Position numbers and translations under genes: made by a program. Below the pieces are notes generated by a model, which worked only from the letters and a program-made list of their open reading frames with translations, did not search any database and was not told the origin of the DNA. Source: Dysidea avara (lineage: Eukaryota; Porifera; Demospongiae; Dictyoceratida; Dysideidae). From it: a stretch of DNA of 64,000 nucleotides. The stretch is taken from positions 27,347,073-27,411,072 of the forward strand of contig NC_089273.1 in the NCBI RefSeq assembly GCF_963678975.1, given 5' to 3'. How positions within the stretch are numbered: the stretch's first letter is position 1; each line of letters opens with the position of its first letter. Below are positions 22,512-34,740 of the stretch, one piece after another.

Positions 22512-23857
22512 TAGGGGCGGATCCGGGGGGGACATTGGGGGGCTGAAGCCCCCCCCTCTTCATATTTAGGCTTTACTTGATCAATATGCTGTTTTAGTAT
22601 TATAATGAAATTTTGTCTTAGCATAATTATATGATCATTAATAATACAAATACTCATAAAACCACCTTATAAACATCTTTCCAAGGTATTATTAGTGGAT
22701 TTATCCTAAAGTTTATGCAACAAGGACCCGGATCAGTATTGGAGGTGTACAAGATCGAAATACTCTAATAGAGCAGTCAGTTAACTACTCTAATAAAACA
22801 TTCACTGGAAACATGTAGTTGGTTCTGTTACGGAATTTTTCCAAATCTGCCTGCACCTATACGCACAATGAAGTGCATTGGTCTGTTTAAAGGGCTTCAT
22901 TCATCTACTTCATAGGCGGTGGAAAGGATGGGGGGGCTAAAGCCCTCCCTCGGTCTGCTGAGGGGGGCTTAGCCCCCCCTCAGAATGATATCACACCGAA
23001 ATTATCTTTCTTGGAGTGGGGCTGAAAACCGTGATAAAGATCGAGATACTCTAATAGAGCAGTCACTCTAATATAGTAGTCAGTGTGTAGCGAGCTATGT
23101 AAGAATTTTTATGTAGTTTATCAGCTAGAAATGGTAGCTGGTGAGGTGGAAAGCTCTTGTCAGCTGGTTGTGACCTTTTTTTTGTTTTGGTCTCACCTTA
23201 CCAAACTATAGAAATAAGTCTGGCGGAGCCCCCCCTCATATCAACTACTTCCTCCGCCGCTGATCTATTATTATTATTATTATTATTATTAATACTTTAC
23301 AGAACTGTACAGATCAATAAACAAAATTAAACAATATTTAAGAGCTTATAACAATTAAATTACAGAACTGAAGGTCTACTTGTGTATATGTATGGCAATA
23401 CTTAATTCAGGTACACAATTTCCATTCAAGTGAAACTGCTCTCAGATTCAATCTTGTATAGTTCAAATTTCAAAATTTCTACTTTCAATATTCTTATTCT
23501 AACATGCACCTATTCAGTGTTGTGCAATTGTGAGAGGGGTGCATCATGTACTTGGTTGTCTGTACCTACCCAAACTTTTCCATTAGCAAAATGCTTTAGA
23601 GAGCCATACCTATAATCTAAAGGCAGTATATAAATATCTACAGGCAGAAAATATTATGAATTTTTATGTGGAATTGTCTCCAAATTGCAGTATTTTAGAA
23701 TCTATTTTTCAAAATTTTCCTGGGGGGGCATGCCCCCAGACCCCCCTAGTTCCAGCATGCTTTGCATGCTGGGAAGTGTGCTTTGCACACCTCTACCCAA
23801 GAGATTAGTACCTTGAGTTAGCCCCCCCCCCCTTTATAAATCCTAGATCCGCCCCTG
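22512..23857. mobile_element. hAT-type non-autonomous element with nested MITE (TPR intron)
   Basis: Ends TAGGGGCGGATCC and GATCCGCCCCTG flank a body that matches 41412-42299 almost base for base. This copy differs by an extra ~460 bp after TTCATTCATCTACTT (22911 to ~23372). The family has the GGGGGGCATGCCCCC word near its right end. Confidence 0.8.
22911..23262. mobile_element. hAT-type MITE (CATAGGCGG/CCGCCGCTG ends) nested in the previous element
   Basis: This is the same family as 39726-40050 in opposite orientation. It carries the CTCTA-N-TAGAG motif, a TGACC-T(8)-GGTCTC stretch and GGGGGGCTTAGCCCCCCC. It is followed by a TAT/TTA microsatellite (23266-23290) and ~80 bp of other repeat. 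Confidence 0.75.
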
Positions 23858-24462
23858 CTGTACTAGGCTTTTAAACTAAGCTTTAAATTATATGATGTAA
23901 TTTCAAATCAGCTAACTATACAAGTCATGTAATTTTACCTACACAACTGAGGTGCTACTTTATTAATATACCTAAAAGTTTCTAATTTTAACAACTTATG
24001 GAATCAAGTCATAACTATAATTGGAAATTCTAGGTTATTTTCTATGTTGGCAGCAATAACATCAAATAGTCAAAATTGCCAATCCAAGGATGTCTACTTG
24101 CTACTGTATTTCAATTTTAGCACCCCTCTCATTAGTTGCAAATGTGGACCCTTTGCGCCTTGCTAATTTTGGAAACGTGTGACACTTATGTAGTACGTCA
24201 TAGAGCTTTCAATTGTTGGTTAAATTTTGTTCTCTTGCCAATAGTTTATACAGAGTTGCTTTCAGCTTTGGCTTGCGTATTTTAAATCAAACCAATACTA
24301 CTAGTAAATTCCCTAACTCTACTAGGAAAAATTCTTAATTCTACTATTAAATTTGTTAATTTTACTTTCTAGTTTCCTAATCATAATAGCAATAGAATCA
24401 CTTTAAATTATGGCCTATTGTCTGCTTCTGTACATTAACAAAAACTTGGACAGAAAAGTTGT

Positions 24463-24545
24463 CAAAAAAAACAAACACTTCAGGGACTCAATCCTGGACC
24501 ACTGATGTGTAAGGTCAGTGTGGTACTAGCTGTGCTACCACTGCT
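24463..24545 (-). ncRNA. tRNA-derived SINE-like sequence (Val-UAC-like)
   Basis: The complement has an A-box-like GGTAGCACAGCTAG and a CACTGA...TCAGTG anticodon stem around CCTTACACA (anticodon UAC). It also has a B-box-like GGATTGAGTCC, ending in T-rich DNA. The acceptor stem is not intact. Confidence 0.45.
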
Positions 24546-24779
24546 ACCTACCAATCTCCCCTACATTTTTATACGTGATTCAATTAGTAAACTGTATATA
24601 CATACATAGAAGAAGAACCAATACACCCAGTTGAGAAAGAAATCAAAGCTGAACCCAACTTTAACCATGCCACTAATCTTACATAGGTTTGCCTGTTATG
24701 CAGAATGATGTACTTCACTGTCTGTATGATTGTCAAATTTTGGTGAGTTTGAGGTGAGCTAGGGTTGGCCCTGCTTTAA

Positions 24780-25257
24780 CCCTTTGGCCCCTAAAGCCAA
24801 TATTTTGGCTTTGGTTCTTAAAAATGAAAGTTATTTTATGAAAAATATGCATTTTGACATATAACTTTGGGCTCCTGTTACTCCATGTAGGAACAACCTA
24901 TTCCTTCGTGGTTTGTGTTAAACTACTCACGAAGGATAGATCTACAACAATCATATAACTTTTACTAACCTTCTTTATTCCGTCTCTCCTTTATGACATG
25001 TAGTATCGTAGTAATTATTGTCTTATAAACGGCCAAGCGTATATTGGCCTTACTTCACGCTCGATCGTGCTACAATGCTTGGATAAAGCTTAGGGTATTA
25101 CCAATTGACCACAGAGTAGCATGGTCTAAACTGTATATTCATAGGACATTTCTTTTATGAGATACGTGTGTTTGAACACATGCATGTAACAAAAGCCAAT
25201 ATATTGGTTTTCACGTTTAACGGAATACCTTTCTTTATTAACATAGGGGCCAAAGGA
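24780..25257. mobile_element. piggyBac-type MITE (TTAA target)
   Basis: TTAA on both sides (24776-24779, 25258-25261). Ends CCCTTTGGCCCCTA and TAGGGGCCAAAGGA, then AAAGCCAATATTTTGG and its inverted copy. Located in the last TPR-gene intron. Confidence 0.75.
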
Positions 25258-25541
25258 TTAAGTTAACAGGACACTTGCTTTGCTTGCTCCAACCATAGCT
25301 CATTATAGTATTGTAACATATCTACTTACTGGTGGTGTTAGATGCTCTTTTGCCTCTTGTGCAATTTGGTTCAGTTTTGTGAAACCTTGTCACAAATGTC
25401 TTTGCCCACCTACACTCATGTTATCCATTTGCTGATGTTATATAATTAAAACAACCATTAAGCAGACAAAAAATAGTGTTTATTTCATAGTGACATTGTT
25501 CAGGTCAATATAATTATTATTTTGGACATTTTATTTTATAG

Positions 25542-26195
25542 ACCATTTTCATTGAAGCCTACATTACTAAAGTTCTCAGAGATTATGGAAACACAGATGA
25601 AAGTCTTAAAATGATTGATGACGTTATAATACATTATGAAAAAGAAATGGAAAAGAAAGAGCTAGCTGTGCATCTTAAGAAGCATCCACAATATGTAGCT
25701 ATGTATGCAACAAACAGAATGCTGCAAATGGATTATCTTATTCAGAATCCTGATCAGCAAGATCTTGGTAAGCAGGCACAACGTACACTAGAAACAGCAC
25801 TTTGGCTTCATGATGAATATCAAGATGCTCCATCAGACTTACTTAAAATAGAAATTATGTGTCACCTTGCTCGAGTACACTGTGAAATGAAAAATTTTGC
25901 AAAGGCCACAAAAAGATTTGAAATGGCTGATGAGTTGATACGTAAATCTGTTGGAAGAAATCATCCATTGACTGCCACAGTTCTGGCTAGTTGGTCTCGA
26001 GTATTTCACAATACTGGTTTTGTTAAAGAAGCAATATCAATGCTTGAAGATGCATGGGAAATTCATAATGGCTTTCTAAGTTCTGAGTTGCACCCTAACC
26101 CACTACTGTATGCTTACTTCCTGACACAATACTACAAAGATATAGGTAATTCAGAGAAAGCTTTGCACTGGTGTAATGTTACTATTAATGGATAG
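25542..26195 (+). CDS. TPR-protein 3' terminal exon
   Basis: This is the last exon, starting after the acceptor TTTTATAG and ending at the TAG at 26193-26195. It encodes about 217 residues: YITKVLRDYGNTDESLKMID, LGKQAQRTLETALWLHDEYQ, IMCHLARVHCEMKNFAKATK and LASWSRVFHNTGFVKEAISM. It closes with YFLTQYYKDIGNSEKALHWC. These are five to six further tetratricopeptide-like helix pairs, so the protein end is an all-helical interaction domain. An AATAAA lies at ~26583. The intron before it is 3.2 kb and packed with MITEs, the likely cause of its length. With the tentative RVH exon, the gene resembles NB-ARC-TPR (STAND) receptors that are expanded in sponges and cnidarians, but no NTPase motif is visible in the window. 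Confidence 0.8.
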   Translation, partial: TIFIEAYITKVLRDYGNTDESLKMIDDVIIHYEKEMEKKELAVHLKKHPQYVAMYATNRMLQMDYLIQNPDQQDLGKQAQRTLETALWLHDEYQDAPSDLLKIEIMCHLARVHCEMKNFAKATKRFEMADELIRKSVGRNHPLTATVLASWSRVFHNTGFVKEAISMLEDAWEIHNGFLSSELHPNPLLYAYFLTQYYKDIGNSEKALHWCNVTING

Positions 26196-26599
26196 CTTAC
26201 TTAATTAGCAAAGAGGACTTACGAGTCAGAAACTTGAATCCTACACATATCATATTTTAAAATGGCAGATTACCAGCATGCGATTCATGGCAACAATGAC
26301 TTGATAATTGTAGAAAAAGCTAAAATGAACTGATGTACCTGTAGTTATTTTTTATGTACACACATTAATGCTTAAGCACAAATATCATTTTTATATTTAT
26401 GATATCTTATGTACTTTACCCTTCTATATGCACTGTATGGCTACATAGATTCCTATGAAACTTGGTTTATCACTTTTTTATGTTTTAAGCTTTAATATAT
26501 AATTTAACATGTACAGAAATGTAGATTCTTTATGTGTTGTACAAGTATAGGTATAATATTGCATAAATTATTTTGGCTAGGTAATAAAAATTAAAATTT

Positions 26600-26860
26600 T
26601 TAAAAGAAAATAGGGATCAATGTAATGCACATGCTATAAAAGTAAGGAAACAAGCTTAAAGCCGAAGTAAAAATGATCCACGTAACAAAAAGTAAAGCCA
26701 AAAGTAGTAATTAAAACGTGTCTCATTTTAGTCATGGTGTTTGACTTGTTTCCTTATTTTTTTGTTGCGTGGATCATTCTCACTTTAGCTGTAAGCTTGT
26801 TTCCTTACTTTTTATAGCATGTGTTTTGTATTGATTCCTATTTTCTTTTTCTTTTTTTAA
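26600..26860. mobile_element. Palindromic MITE downstream of the TPR gene
   Basis: Inverted arms: TAGGGATCAAT...GCTATAAAAAGTAAGG at left and CCTTACTTTTTATAGC...ATTGATTCCTA at right. Close to the presumed polyadenylation region. Confidence 0.65.
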
Positions 26861-27024
26861 TAACTAGTTTGTTAACTTTTTATGTCTAGCTAGCTATTTT
26901 GTACACAATCACATCCTTTCACTGAATTTTAACACTAGAATCGAGTTCATGGCTTCCTAACTCTTCTTGATATTTTGCAAGGCTGGTAAAGTTGCAGGCT
27001 GCAATTTGCAGGTCAGGCAAAATA

Positions 27025-28334
27025 CCGTATGGCTCCAAATTTTCGTAGTAAAAAAAATTCGTATTTTTCGTAATTGCACTGTAATTACGAAAATTTTTAT
27101 TACGAAATTTTCATGTGCATTGAAATCGAGCCACCGATAGTTAAAGCACGAGGCTTGTGAGGGTTTAGCTATACGATAGTGTTGGTGTAAAAGGAGTTTG
27201 TTAAATACCATCTCCAAGTGGGCTACTATCACATGAAATTTACTATTATTATTATTATTACTCTTGGACCTTAAAATAATGCTCGGCGTACTACATGTCC
27301 AGTTGTTTTTTATACACTTAATAACCGCTGACACAAGTATGATGCTTTTTTCTCAGTACTCATCCATCCATTAAGCATCCGTGCTTCTGGTTTTGTCTTG
27401 GACATGACTAAAACACGGAACGGACTGGGAAAACGGACTCACAAACGGACTGGAAGGAACTCACCTGAAAACGTTTTTTCCATAGAAACTCACTAAATCA
27501 CTGCTACAAAGAATATAACACGTAACAACAGCCTTATACAAACCTCTAAACGTGTGCTCGAGCCACCATTACTACCCTGAGATAATTTACAAAGCGCCAG
27601 TCTGCCAGTTTGAGCGCCTGTGACAGCGAAGTTGTCGGTTAGCTACAGTTTAAGCAAACAAAGTAACACAGACTGTATTTGTAGTAGCCAGTTTCTTGCC
27701 AGCTGATTAAATACAACGTGGCCGCCACGAAGCCTACCTGTCACGAGCTGTCACCTGTAAAACTGAAGATCAGCCGTCAAACTAATTGCAGCAATTAACC
27801 AGACCATGAATTCCAAGTAACATAGTGTCTTAACACTTGTGTCTTGTCTTGTTTACACATGCAAAACGAAAGTGCGCTTTTAATTAAACACAAAATGAAT
27901 TTAATTTCAGACTATCTTTAAGCGCAGGGCTTAATATCGGCTTGAGCAAACTTTGACATCGTGTTCAGAGCAGTTCAGAGGTTTGTTTCAGGTCGTTGTT
28001 GCGTGTTATATTCTTTCTAGCACCTATACAGTGAATTTCTATGGCCAAAAAACGTTTTCAGGCAAGTTCTTTCCAGTCCGTTTGCTAGTCCGTTTTCCCA
28101 GTCCGTTCCGTGTTTTAGTCATGTCCTTTTGTCTTCACAAGTATTCTACTTCGCGACGATGTAACTCGTGTTCCACATAATTATTACCGTGAAAGCACGT
28201 ACGTACAACATCATGATTTTTTTTAATTACGAAAGGGCTTGAAATTAAGAATTAATTTTTACGAAAATTTACTTATTGATGAAAACATGGCTTTTTACGA
28301 AATTTTTATACTACGAAAATTTGGAGCCATACGG
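27025..28334. mobile_element. TA-flanked element with CCGTATGGCTCC ends
   Basis: Ends CCGTATGGCTCCAAATTTTC and the complement, with TA on both sides (27023-27024, 28335-28336). Subterminal arms repeat TACGAAAATTT words. It has been split by a Mutator-type MITE (27400-28126). Confidence 0.75.
27400..28126. mobile_element. Mutator-type MITE (9-bp duplication) nested in 27025-28334
   Basis: TTTTGTCTT is duplicated at 27391-27399 and 28127-28135. Ends GGACATGACTAAAACACGG and its complement extend to ~70 bp, with ACGGACT/AGTCCGT words. Confidence 0.8.
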
Positions 28335-28662
28335 TAATTGCTAGAGTCAGGTTACCACTAAAATTAATAGGGTTATTACTAAAGCTGTATGCAAACACTT
28401 GTTTACTAAACATTAGTGCTTACATCGGCCTTGTTGTTCCTTCTTTTCTCATAGCTTTGTTTTCAGCGTAGTGCTTTTGGTTGTAGCTTTTCCATTCAAA
28501 GGTATGAATGCCTCACCAAAAACTACTGGTAAGACTATAAAGCAACTAGAAATAGCGACCCCTTGACTACTATGCTATGCCTGTTCATTCTCGTGTTATG
28601 AGGACACACATGTGACACTTCATTATAATCACATGTTAAGGCAGTAATGCGCGCAACTATAT

Positions 28663-28910
28663 TTGTGGCTGGATTTGCAAAATATACCTTTTCCACACAT
28701 TTGACATACCAGCAAAGAAAATGATGTAATACTTGACTCCTTAAACTGATTAACTTGCTCTTAGTATCACATTGTAGCCAGACACTGTAGCTACATTCAT
28801 TGAAATTGTCAAACAATTATACACCATGATCAAAAGTTGTGAAGCTTAAAGTTCAAAAATGGGTCAAATTTTGTGTGTGAAAAAGGAATTTTTTGCAAAT
28901 CAGATCACAT
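28663..28910. mobile_element. MITE, TGTGACC family
   Basis: TTGTGGCTGGATTTGCAAAA and TTTTTTGCAAATCAGATCAC are diverged inverted ends of the same family as 46821-47059. Confidence 0.65.
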
Positions 28911-30039
28911 TTTATCTTTCGGAAAGAAAGAAGGAACACAAACAGCATGGCACAGTGGACAAAATATATTATTTGAAACAGCACATTTGTGAATCTGCCA
29001 TAATTACCCTGGCTGTCTGAAATTTCTGGAGCCACACACCTAGGTGTTACAGTAGGCTGGCAGGGAGATTAAATACAGGTGAATTTTGGAACTTTTTAAA
29101 ATTTAATATACATCAAAACAGTCAACTTTTCATTGCATTTATCCACGGTACAACATCATTACAGCTGCACTAATGCATTCCAGGTGGTTTTTCTGGAAAA
29201 ATGTATTTCAAGACTTAAAGTGCAAAAATTTTCGAAGCTGTATGATTTTCTACCTTATTAAGTAATATTGTACTTAATAATAATGAGAATAGTGATGAAT
29301 AAATATTTGAAGATTTATCAGACTTGGTGATCTGAACCAGTCATCTGCAGTATATCATACATACAATGATATGCATGTGCATGGTGTGCCTTGTGTCAGT
29401 CATGTAGGCTTGAGCCATTTATGCTCTCAAAATCAAGATTATGCTCTCAAGAGCTGACTGTTTTATTAGAGGATATCTACATTTCCTGACTGCTCTATTA
29501 GAGCATCTCGATCTTATTGTATAACATGTGAATAATCAGTAAAGAAATAATAAAAATAATAACACTGCAAGGTTTTTGATATGTAAATGCAGTAATAATG
29601 TGCAGTGTGTTCATGTTGCACAGTATGTTTGGCGTGTGCATTGCACGTTTTAATTAAAATTCTTGAAAATTGTCCTATTATGCTGGCATAATGCTTGATG
29701 CTTTTACTAGCCTATCATGCTCGAAATTATGCCGGCATAATTGGCGCAAGCCTACAGTCATGTGTATTATAAATATGCATAGATTGTGTTGAAAAATGAT
29801 TGCATGTGTTCATACCTGCAGCCTGTGGTGAAATGGAATATATCTAGATAATGATGTGTGAACAATTTTGAAGATAGCTGAAATTGGGTGTCGTTGTATA
29901 TACAAGTTAGAACTTTAGTTTGGCTAGGGTCTGCACAGTATTCTCAGACCTGGGATTCTTTTGTGATATTAACTACTACATTCTGGTTTATATTCCTACC
30001 TAGGATTCAATCCCTACCAGATGATTTGTGGTGACTCTA
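28911..30039. other. Spacer with repeat fragments, no gene seen
   Basis: It includes a pair of CTCTA-N-TAGAG motifs (29450-29518) and ATTATGCCGGCATAAT palindromic words (29725-29745). The latter recur at ~31565-31625 and ~33600-33655. Confidence 0.45.
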
Positions 30040-30665
30040 ACCAACTCTTAGATTGGTGCTCTTTTATTAGAAGAATGCTTGTGAACTATGGAAAATGCAA
30101 TGTTTCTGAACATGATACACCTCCTAAAAAGGTTGGATGAAAATAGTTAACATCTAAACTTACCGAGGCAGTAGATACTGGCAGAGATGATATTTCTAAT
30201 GGCACTGCTCATTCCTCTACAGATACTATTACTGATGGGGTGGCAGTGATAAACAACATGCCCTAGAGAAGAGAAAATTAAATCTAATCTTTCATCAGCT
30301 AATAAAAGAAGATGGCTCCTCAAGAAAAGCTGATGACATTGCCTCTATCAATACCTTGTTGCGTGATCATGTTGGTGTAACTACTACCATTACCATTGCC
30401 TTTCGTTTAGGCAAAAGATCAACGCTACTAAAGATACCTGTTTCATCCACTGATGAGAAATCATCCATTTTGAGGCAATGCCATAAGCTAAGAAACAATG
30501 ATAATCCCTACTGACACAGAAGATTTTTGCTACACCTCCCTTTAGAACAAAAGATAGATAAGCTCTTAGGCAGAAACTGGTGGAACTAAATAAAGATGGC
30601 AAAACATATAAGATTAAAAAATAATGGAGTGATAGTGGGCAGGGCTTAGACCAAACCCTTTGCAC
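30040..30665 (+). pseudogene. LINE ORF1 remnant
   Basis: Across two frames the stretch reads KRKLNLIFHQLIKED, SRKADDIASINTLLRDHVGV, TITIAFRLGKRS, EKSSILRQCHKLRNND and LGRNWWN-like remnants. This is the RNA-binding C-terminal part of a LINE ORF1 protein, the same kind as the block RRKLNLVIYGLPEA...RLGKPK at ~51020-51200. Several stops and frameshifts interrupt it. No endonuclease or RT follows, so it is an isolated fragment. The minus-strand ORF 30390-30665 is its shadow. Confidence 0.65.
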
Positions 30666-31721
30666 TGATAATTACTTTTCCCTTCCTTGTTCTAATAATC
30701 TAACTAAAATTGTAATTAACTTTCAAAGTTTATTACCTTAGTAGAAGCTACTGTCCAGGTTAAACCTTAGTTTATTTCTGGATCAGTGCCTGTTCATAGG
30801 CCTCATGACACACTATCATGTGACTGTGTCTTGATAGAATATAGAAGGGGTTAAAACAGGGGCTAGTTGTGACCAAAAAGCGAGTTGTAAATGATTTTGG
30901 CTAGTTGTAAATGGTGATTTGGCTAGTTGTAAAAGTCAGACTAAATAGCAAACTGCACCACAGAAAAGAATAAAGTCAAAAATTCCATACATGTGCTGCG
31001 CATGTTTACAGGGATTTGACTAAAAGTACCTCATGATCCAATCTTGAGATTGCCATTTTCAAAAAATTTCCACTTTTGGCCTACTAAAATTGCAACTTAT
31101 AGCTATAGTAAAATCTTACAAAACAATAGTTTGATTTAAAGAAATGGCTTGTACGTCACTGTAAGTTTGTTTGCTATTCCCTAGTTCCAGGTATCTCAGA
31201 TTATTTCCCTTGCCACAATTATGTTTCAACTAGGTAAACATGCTCCCACACTCCCCTGAAATCCCTTCAATCATTCCCTTCACTGACATTTTGCTACACA
31301 ACAATAGTGACAATAATATAGGTACTCCTGTAGAACACAAAACAGAAAGAAACTTTTTATTGTTTATATGTACCCCCCGGTCTCAGGTTTAGGCTAGTTG
31401 TAAAAAATAGTATTTTAGCCACTGGAATAAGGTTGTACATATAAATAGTTAATAAGGAAGCTGTCAGTTGTTCCTCAGCTCTGCGTACCTTATAGTTTGA
31501 TTTGTACTAGAATGAGGCTATTACGTTCCAAAAATTGAGCATTATGCTTTTGAGCAGTGCTAAAAAAATCACCTATTATGCTTTTGAGAATTGCACATTA
31601 TTTCCAAAATTATGCCACCATAATAGGTTGATAATGCCAGTTTATTGCTGCATCATACCATTTTAAAGCTTCAAATAGTCTTGAATTCTTTGCTGGTTGC
31701 TGTATTAGAGTATTTCATTTC
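30666..31721. other. Repeat-rich spacer, no gene seen
   Basis: Contains three spaced GGCTAGTTGTAAA words (30862-30935, 31392) and GCATTATGCTTTTGAG repeats (31535-31590). Confidence 0.4.
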
Positions 31722-33480
31722 TAATCCAAAACAGCCAAGCTGTAAAAAAGAGTGCGGGCCTGAGAAAGGCTATGGTGAAAAAAGATGTGAAATCAAAGGT
31801 GGCAGCCAAGAAATGGCTATGATGGTAGGTTAATGGTAAAAATTTTAATAACAACAATTCAGGTGAATTTGGTGCTGCTTGGTCTTGGCACAAAATTCAC
31901 CTGAATTGTCATTATTAAAATTTTTACCATTAACCTACCATCACAGCCATTTCTTGACCGCCACCTTGGATTTCACATCTTTTTTCACCATAGCCTTTCT
32001 CAGGGCCGCACTCTTTTTTTACAGCTTGGCTGTTTTGGATTAGATTTCGCTTCTTTTTGTATTTGTATACCCCAAAACCGGCCTATGGCCGGCTTTAGGG
32101 CTTTTTAACCTATCATTTTTTCTTTACTACAGAAGATGAAGCAGGGTGATTTCTTTGTAGCTGACCTCTCTGCAAGGTCATCCTTCTAGCTGATTTCTCT
32201 TCTGGATGACTTGTTTGTAGCTGAAGTGATTTGTTTGTAGCTGAACTCTCTACAATGTAACTTCTTCTAGCTGAATTCTCTACAGGGTGACTTGTTTCTA
32301 GCTGAACTCTCTACAGGGTGATTTGTTTGTAGCTGAACTCTCTACAAGGAAACTTCTTCAAGCTGATCTTTCTACAGGCTAATTTGTTTGTAGCTAAAGT
32401 GATTTGTTTGTAGCTGAACTCTCTACAAGGTGACTTCTTCTAGCTGATCTCTCTACAGGGCAATTTGTTTGTAGCTGAATTCTCTACAGGGTGATTTATT
32501 TGAGCTGAACTCTCTACATGATGGCTTCTTTGTAGCTGAACTCTCTATTAGGTACCTTCTTCTAGCTGATCTGACTACAGGGTGACTTGTTTGTAGCTGA
32601 ATTCCCTACAGAATAACTTGCAATGTAATATAACTGAGTAAATTATAAATGAAGCTGAATGCTTTATTAGGGTGACTGTTCTATTAGAGTATCTCGATTT
32701 CGCATTTGCTGCACGTAGTTGCCATTCGAATCATAACTCAGTGATTTGTAACCCGATTCTTCTGTACTACTGCAAGGACTTTCTATGATGATTATTCCAG
32801 CTACATACTGATTTTCAGTTCGTTGCTCTAAGCGGTTTGCATGGTAGACATGAAAACTAATAGTTTTTTTATTCATAAAAATTGATCGCGTAATTTTGAC
32901 ACAGGTTGGGTTTTGTGTCATATCTCCATGGTCTTTATCCCGATTCCTTTCAAACCACATAAAGGCACTCCTACGATGGTTGCTCCATCTATATCAATGT
33001 TCAACTGATTCCTCTAAGGGGTTTATCCTGTAGGCGTGACAGACCTTCGACCTTATTTTACGCAAATAATCGGTCATAACTCCGTGAATGTTCATCGGAT
33101 TCCTACCAAAGTTGGTACGTAGATCCGCCTTAATGAGCCCTTTAAGTGTGCCAAATTTCAGCCCAATCCAAATACGCATTCGTGTTTTATGGCAAATTTC
33201 GCGAAGTGCGCGAAATGAAGAAGATGAGGAAGAAAAAGAAGAAATTAAAACGAAATTTTGTTCGGTCGTATCTCGGAAATGGCTGAAGCGATTTTCTTCA
33301 CGTTTGGTATGTAGACTCCCCTAACTGGGCGGCACGTCTCTAGCAACTTTGGTTCCAATCGGATAAGGGATCACAGAGCTACATAGGTGTGAAAATTGCG
33401 TTTTCTTTCTTCCTGTTAATAAACTCACGATGTGGCGCGCCGACTTCTTGGGCGCACGACACACTACCGTGTGTCTTGAT
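31722..33480. mobile_element. Composite minisatellite-bearing element, copy A (Helentron-like?)
   Basis: Order: a palindromic module (31722-32043); a leader with GTATTTGTATACCCC and the dyad CCGGCCTATGGCCGG (32055-32095); the minisatellite (32138-32619); the CTCTA-N-TAGAG motif (32668-32700); then ~750 bp ending in a hairpin GACACACTACCGTGTGTC (33458-33475) followed by TTGAT. The same order is seen at 46343-55060. Internal minisatellites, inverted subterminal blocks and a 3' hairpin are features of Helentron/DINE-type non-autonomous elements. That class is an inference, as no gene is present. Confidence 0.65.
32138..32619. repeat. Minisatellite, ~30-bp half-units
   Basis: Alternating units GTGATTTGTTTGTAGCTGAA / CTTCTTCTAGCTGATCTCTC, each ending CTCTACA. 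About 480 bp long. Confidence 0.9.
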
Positions 33481-34740
33481 TCGGTGACTGTTCTATTAGA
33501 GTTTCAGACTGTTCTATTAGAGTATCTCGATTTTATAACGGAATTGTGCAAACTGCAGATTTTCTTACTGTTAAAGCTTTATAATCACCTCAAAATGCTA
33601 GCATAATTCCTGATTTCCACACACACATATTATGCCTGAAATTATGCTGGCATAATCACTGCATCCCTAATTTGTAAATGATTTTGTGTGGTACATGTGT
33701 AGCTACTGTAACATCTCTAAAGCAACAAAACATAATGGTTGCATACAATCACTGGACTGGATTAGTAGACTGAATTACTGGACTCGGGTTTTAGTTCTTT
33801 TAGCATATATTTGGCTAACTAAATATAGGAGCATGCCTCATTACAGCATCTGGGGGAAAAAAACTATCCTCACAGGAAAATTGCAGATTTAGCTTTCTGA
33901 GATTGAATTTGGCAATAATATTGACTGTATATTGTTGAATCAATGCTGCAAGCCAAGCGAAATCATTTTTTTCTAGCAATTGTAATTAGCTTTACATAAA
34001 CTTAACTAGTTTTTATATAAAGGGCGCACATAAATGCTGCAGTATGGTTGGAGTTCAAAGTTGAAATACGAAGGGTGTAGGGGTTGGTCTTTATATTTAT
34101 AGAATTTTAAGGATGAGTAATATTCAATTACATAGTTGACTGTTCTATTAAAGCATTTCAATGTTTAGCTTTTTAGCAGTATTCCTTGATTGCCTCTTGT
34201 TGATTCTTAGAAGAGATTGCGGTAACTCTTCTCTTATCACTCTTCCATATTTTTATTTCCCATGCATGTATATGTGTTGTAGATGCAACGGCACTTTTAC
34301 TGTAACTTCTACTATCTTTCTAATTAACTAGCAGATAGTAAAATTTTGGAGGGGGTACTTCAGGCCCTCATGCACCCTTCTAAATCCATCCTTGTTAATT
34401 GGTATGTATATGGCAACCCAAATTTCACTTACACTGCAGCACCCACTTTCCACTGCTAGTAATTGACAAAAAGCAGAAAAGTGCATTTTTTGCATCATGA
34501 TGAAAACATCAGCTGAAATTGAAATTTGCTTACAAGGACATCATGTGATACAGCTAGCCCTTATTTTTATTTAGTGCATAGAAAAATAATCAGAGAAGGT
34601 GGGAATGGAGCAAATGAGGTCAGGAGAATGTTTGAGTCTGTTGTTCTGCATTATTTCTGAGCTGTGTGCCACAGTTTGACTTTTATAGTACCTCATGACA
34701 ATCTAAACTTAGCTAGCTTTTTACTGCCTATAGTTATGAA
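33481..34740. other. Spacer, no gene seen
   Basis: Tandem CTCTA-N-TAGAG motifs (33484-33535) and another at 34137-34163. A GCATAAT-type palindromic word cluster lies at 33600-33655. Confidence 0.45.

Noticed and set aside
33088..33324. Lysine/glutamate-rich ORF in the composite element as a coding gene
   Set aside because: The homologous stretch in copy B (54720-54870) does not keep the frame; it is a GAA/AAG-rich non-coding segment.
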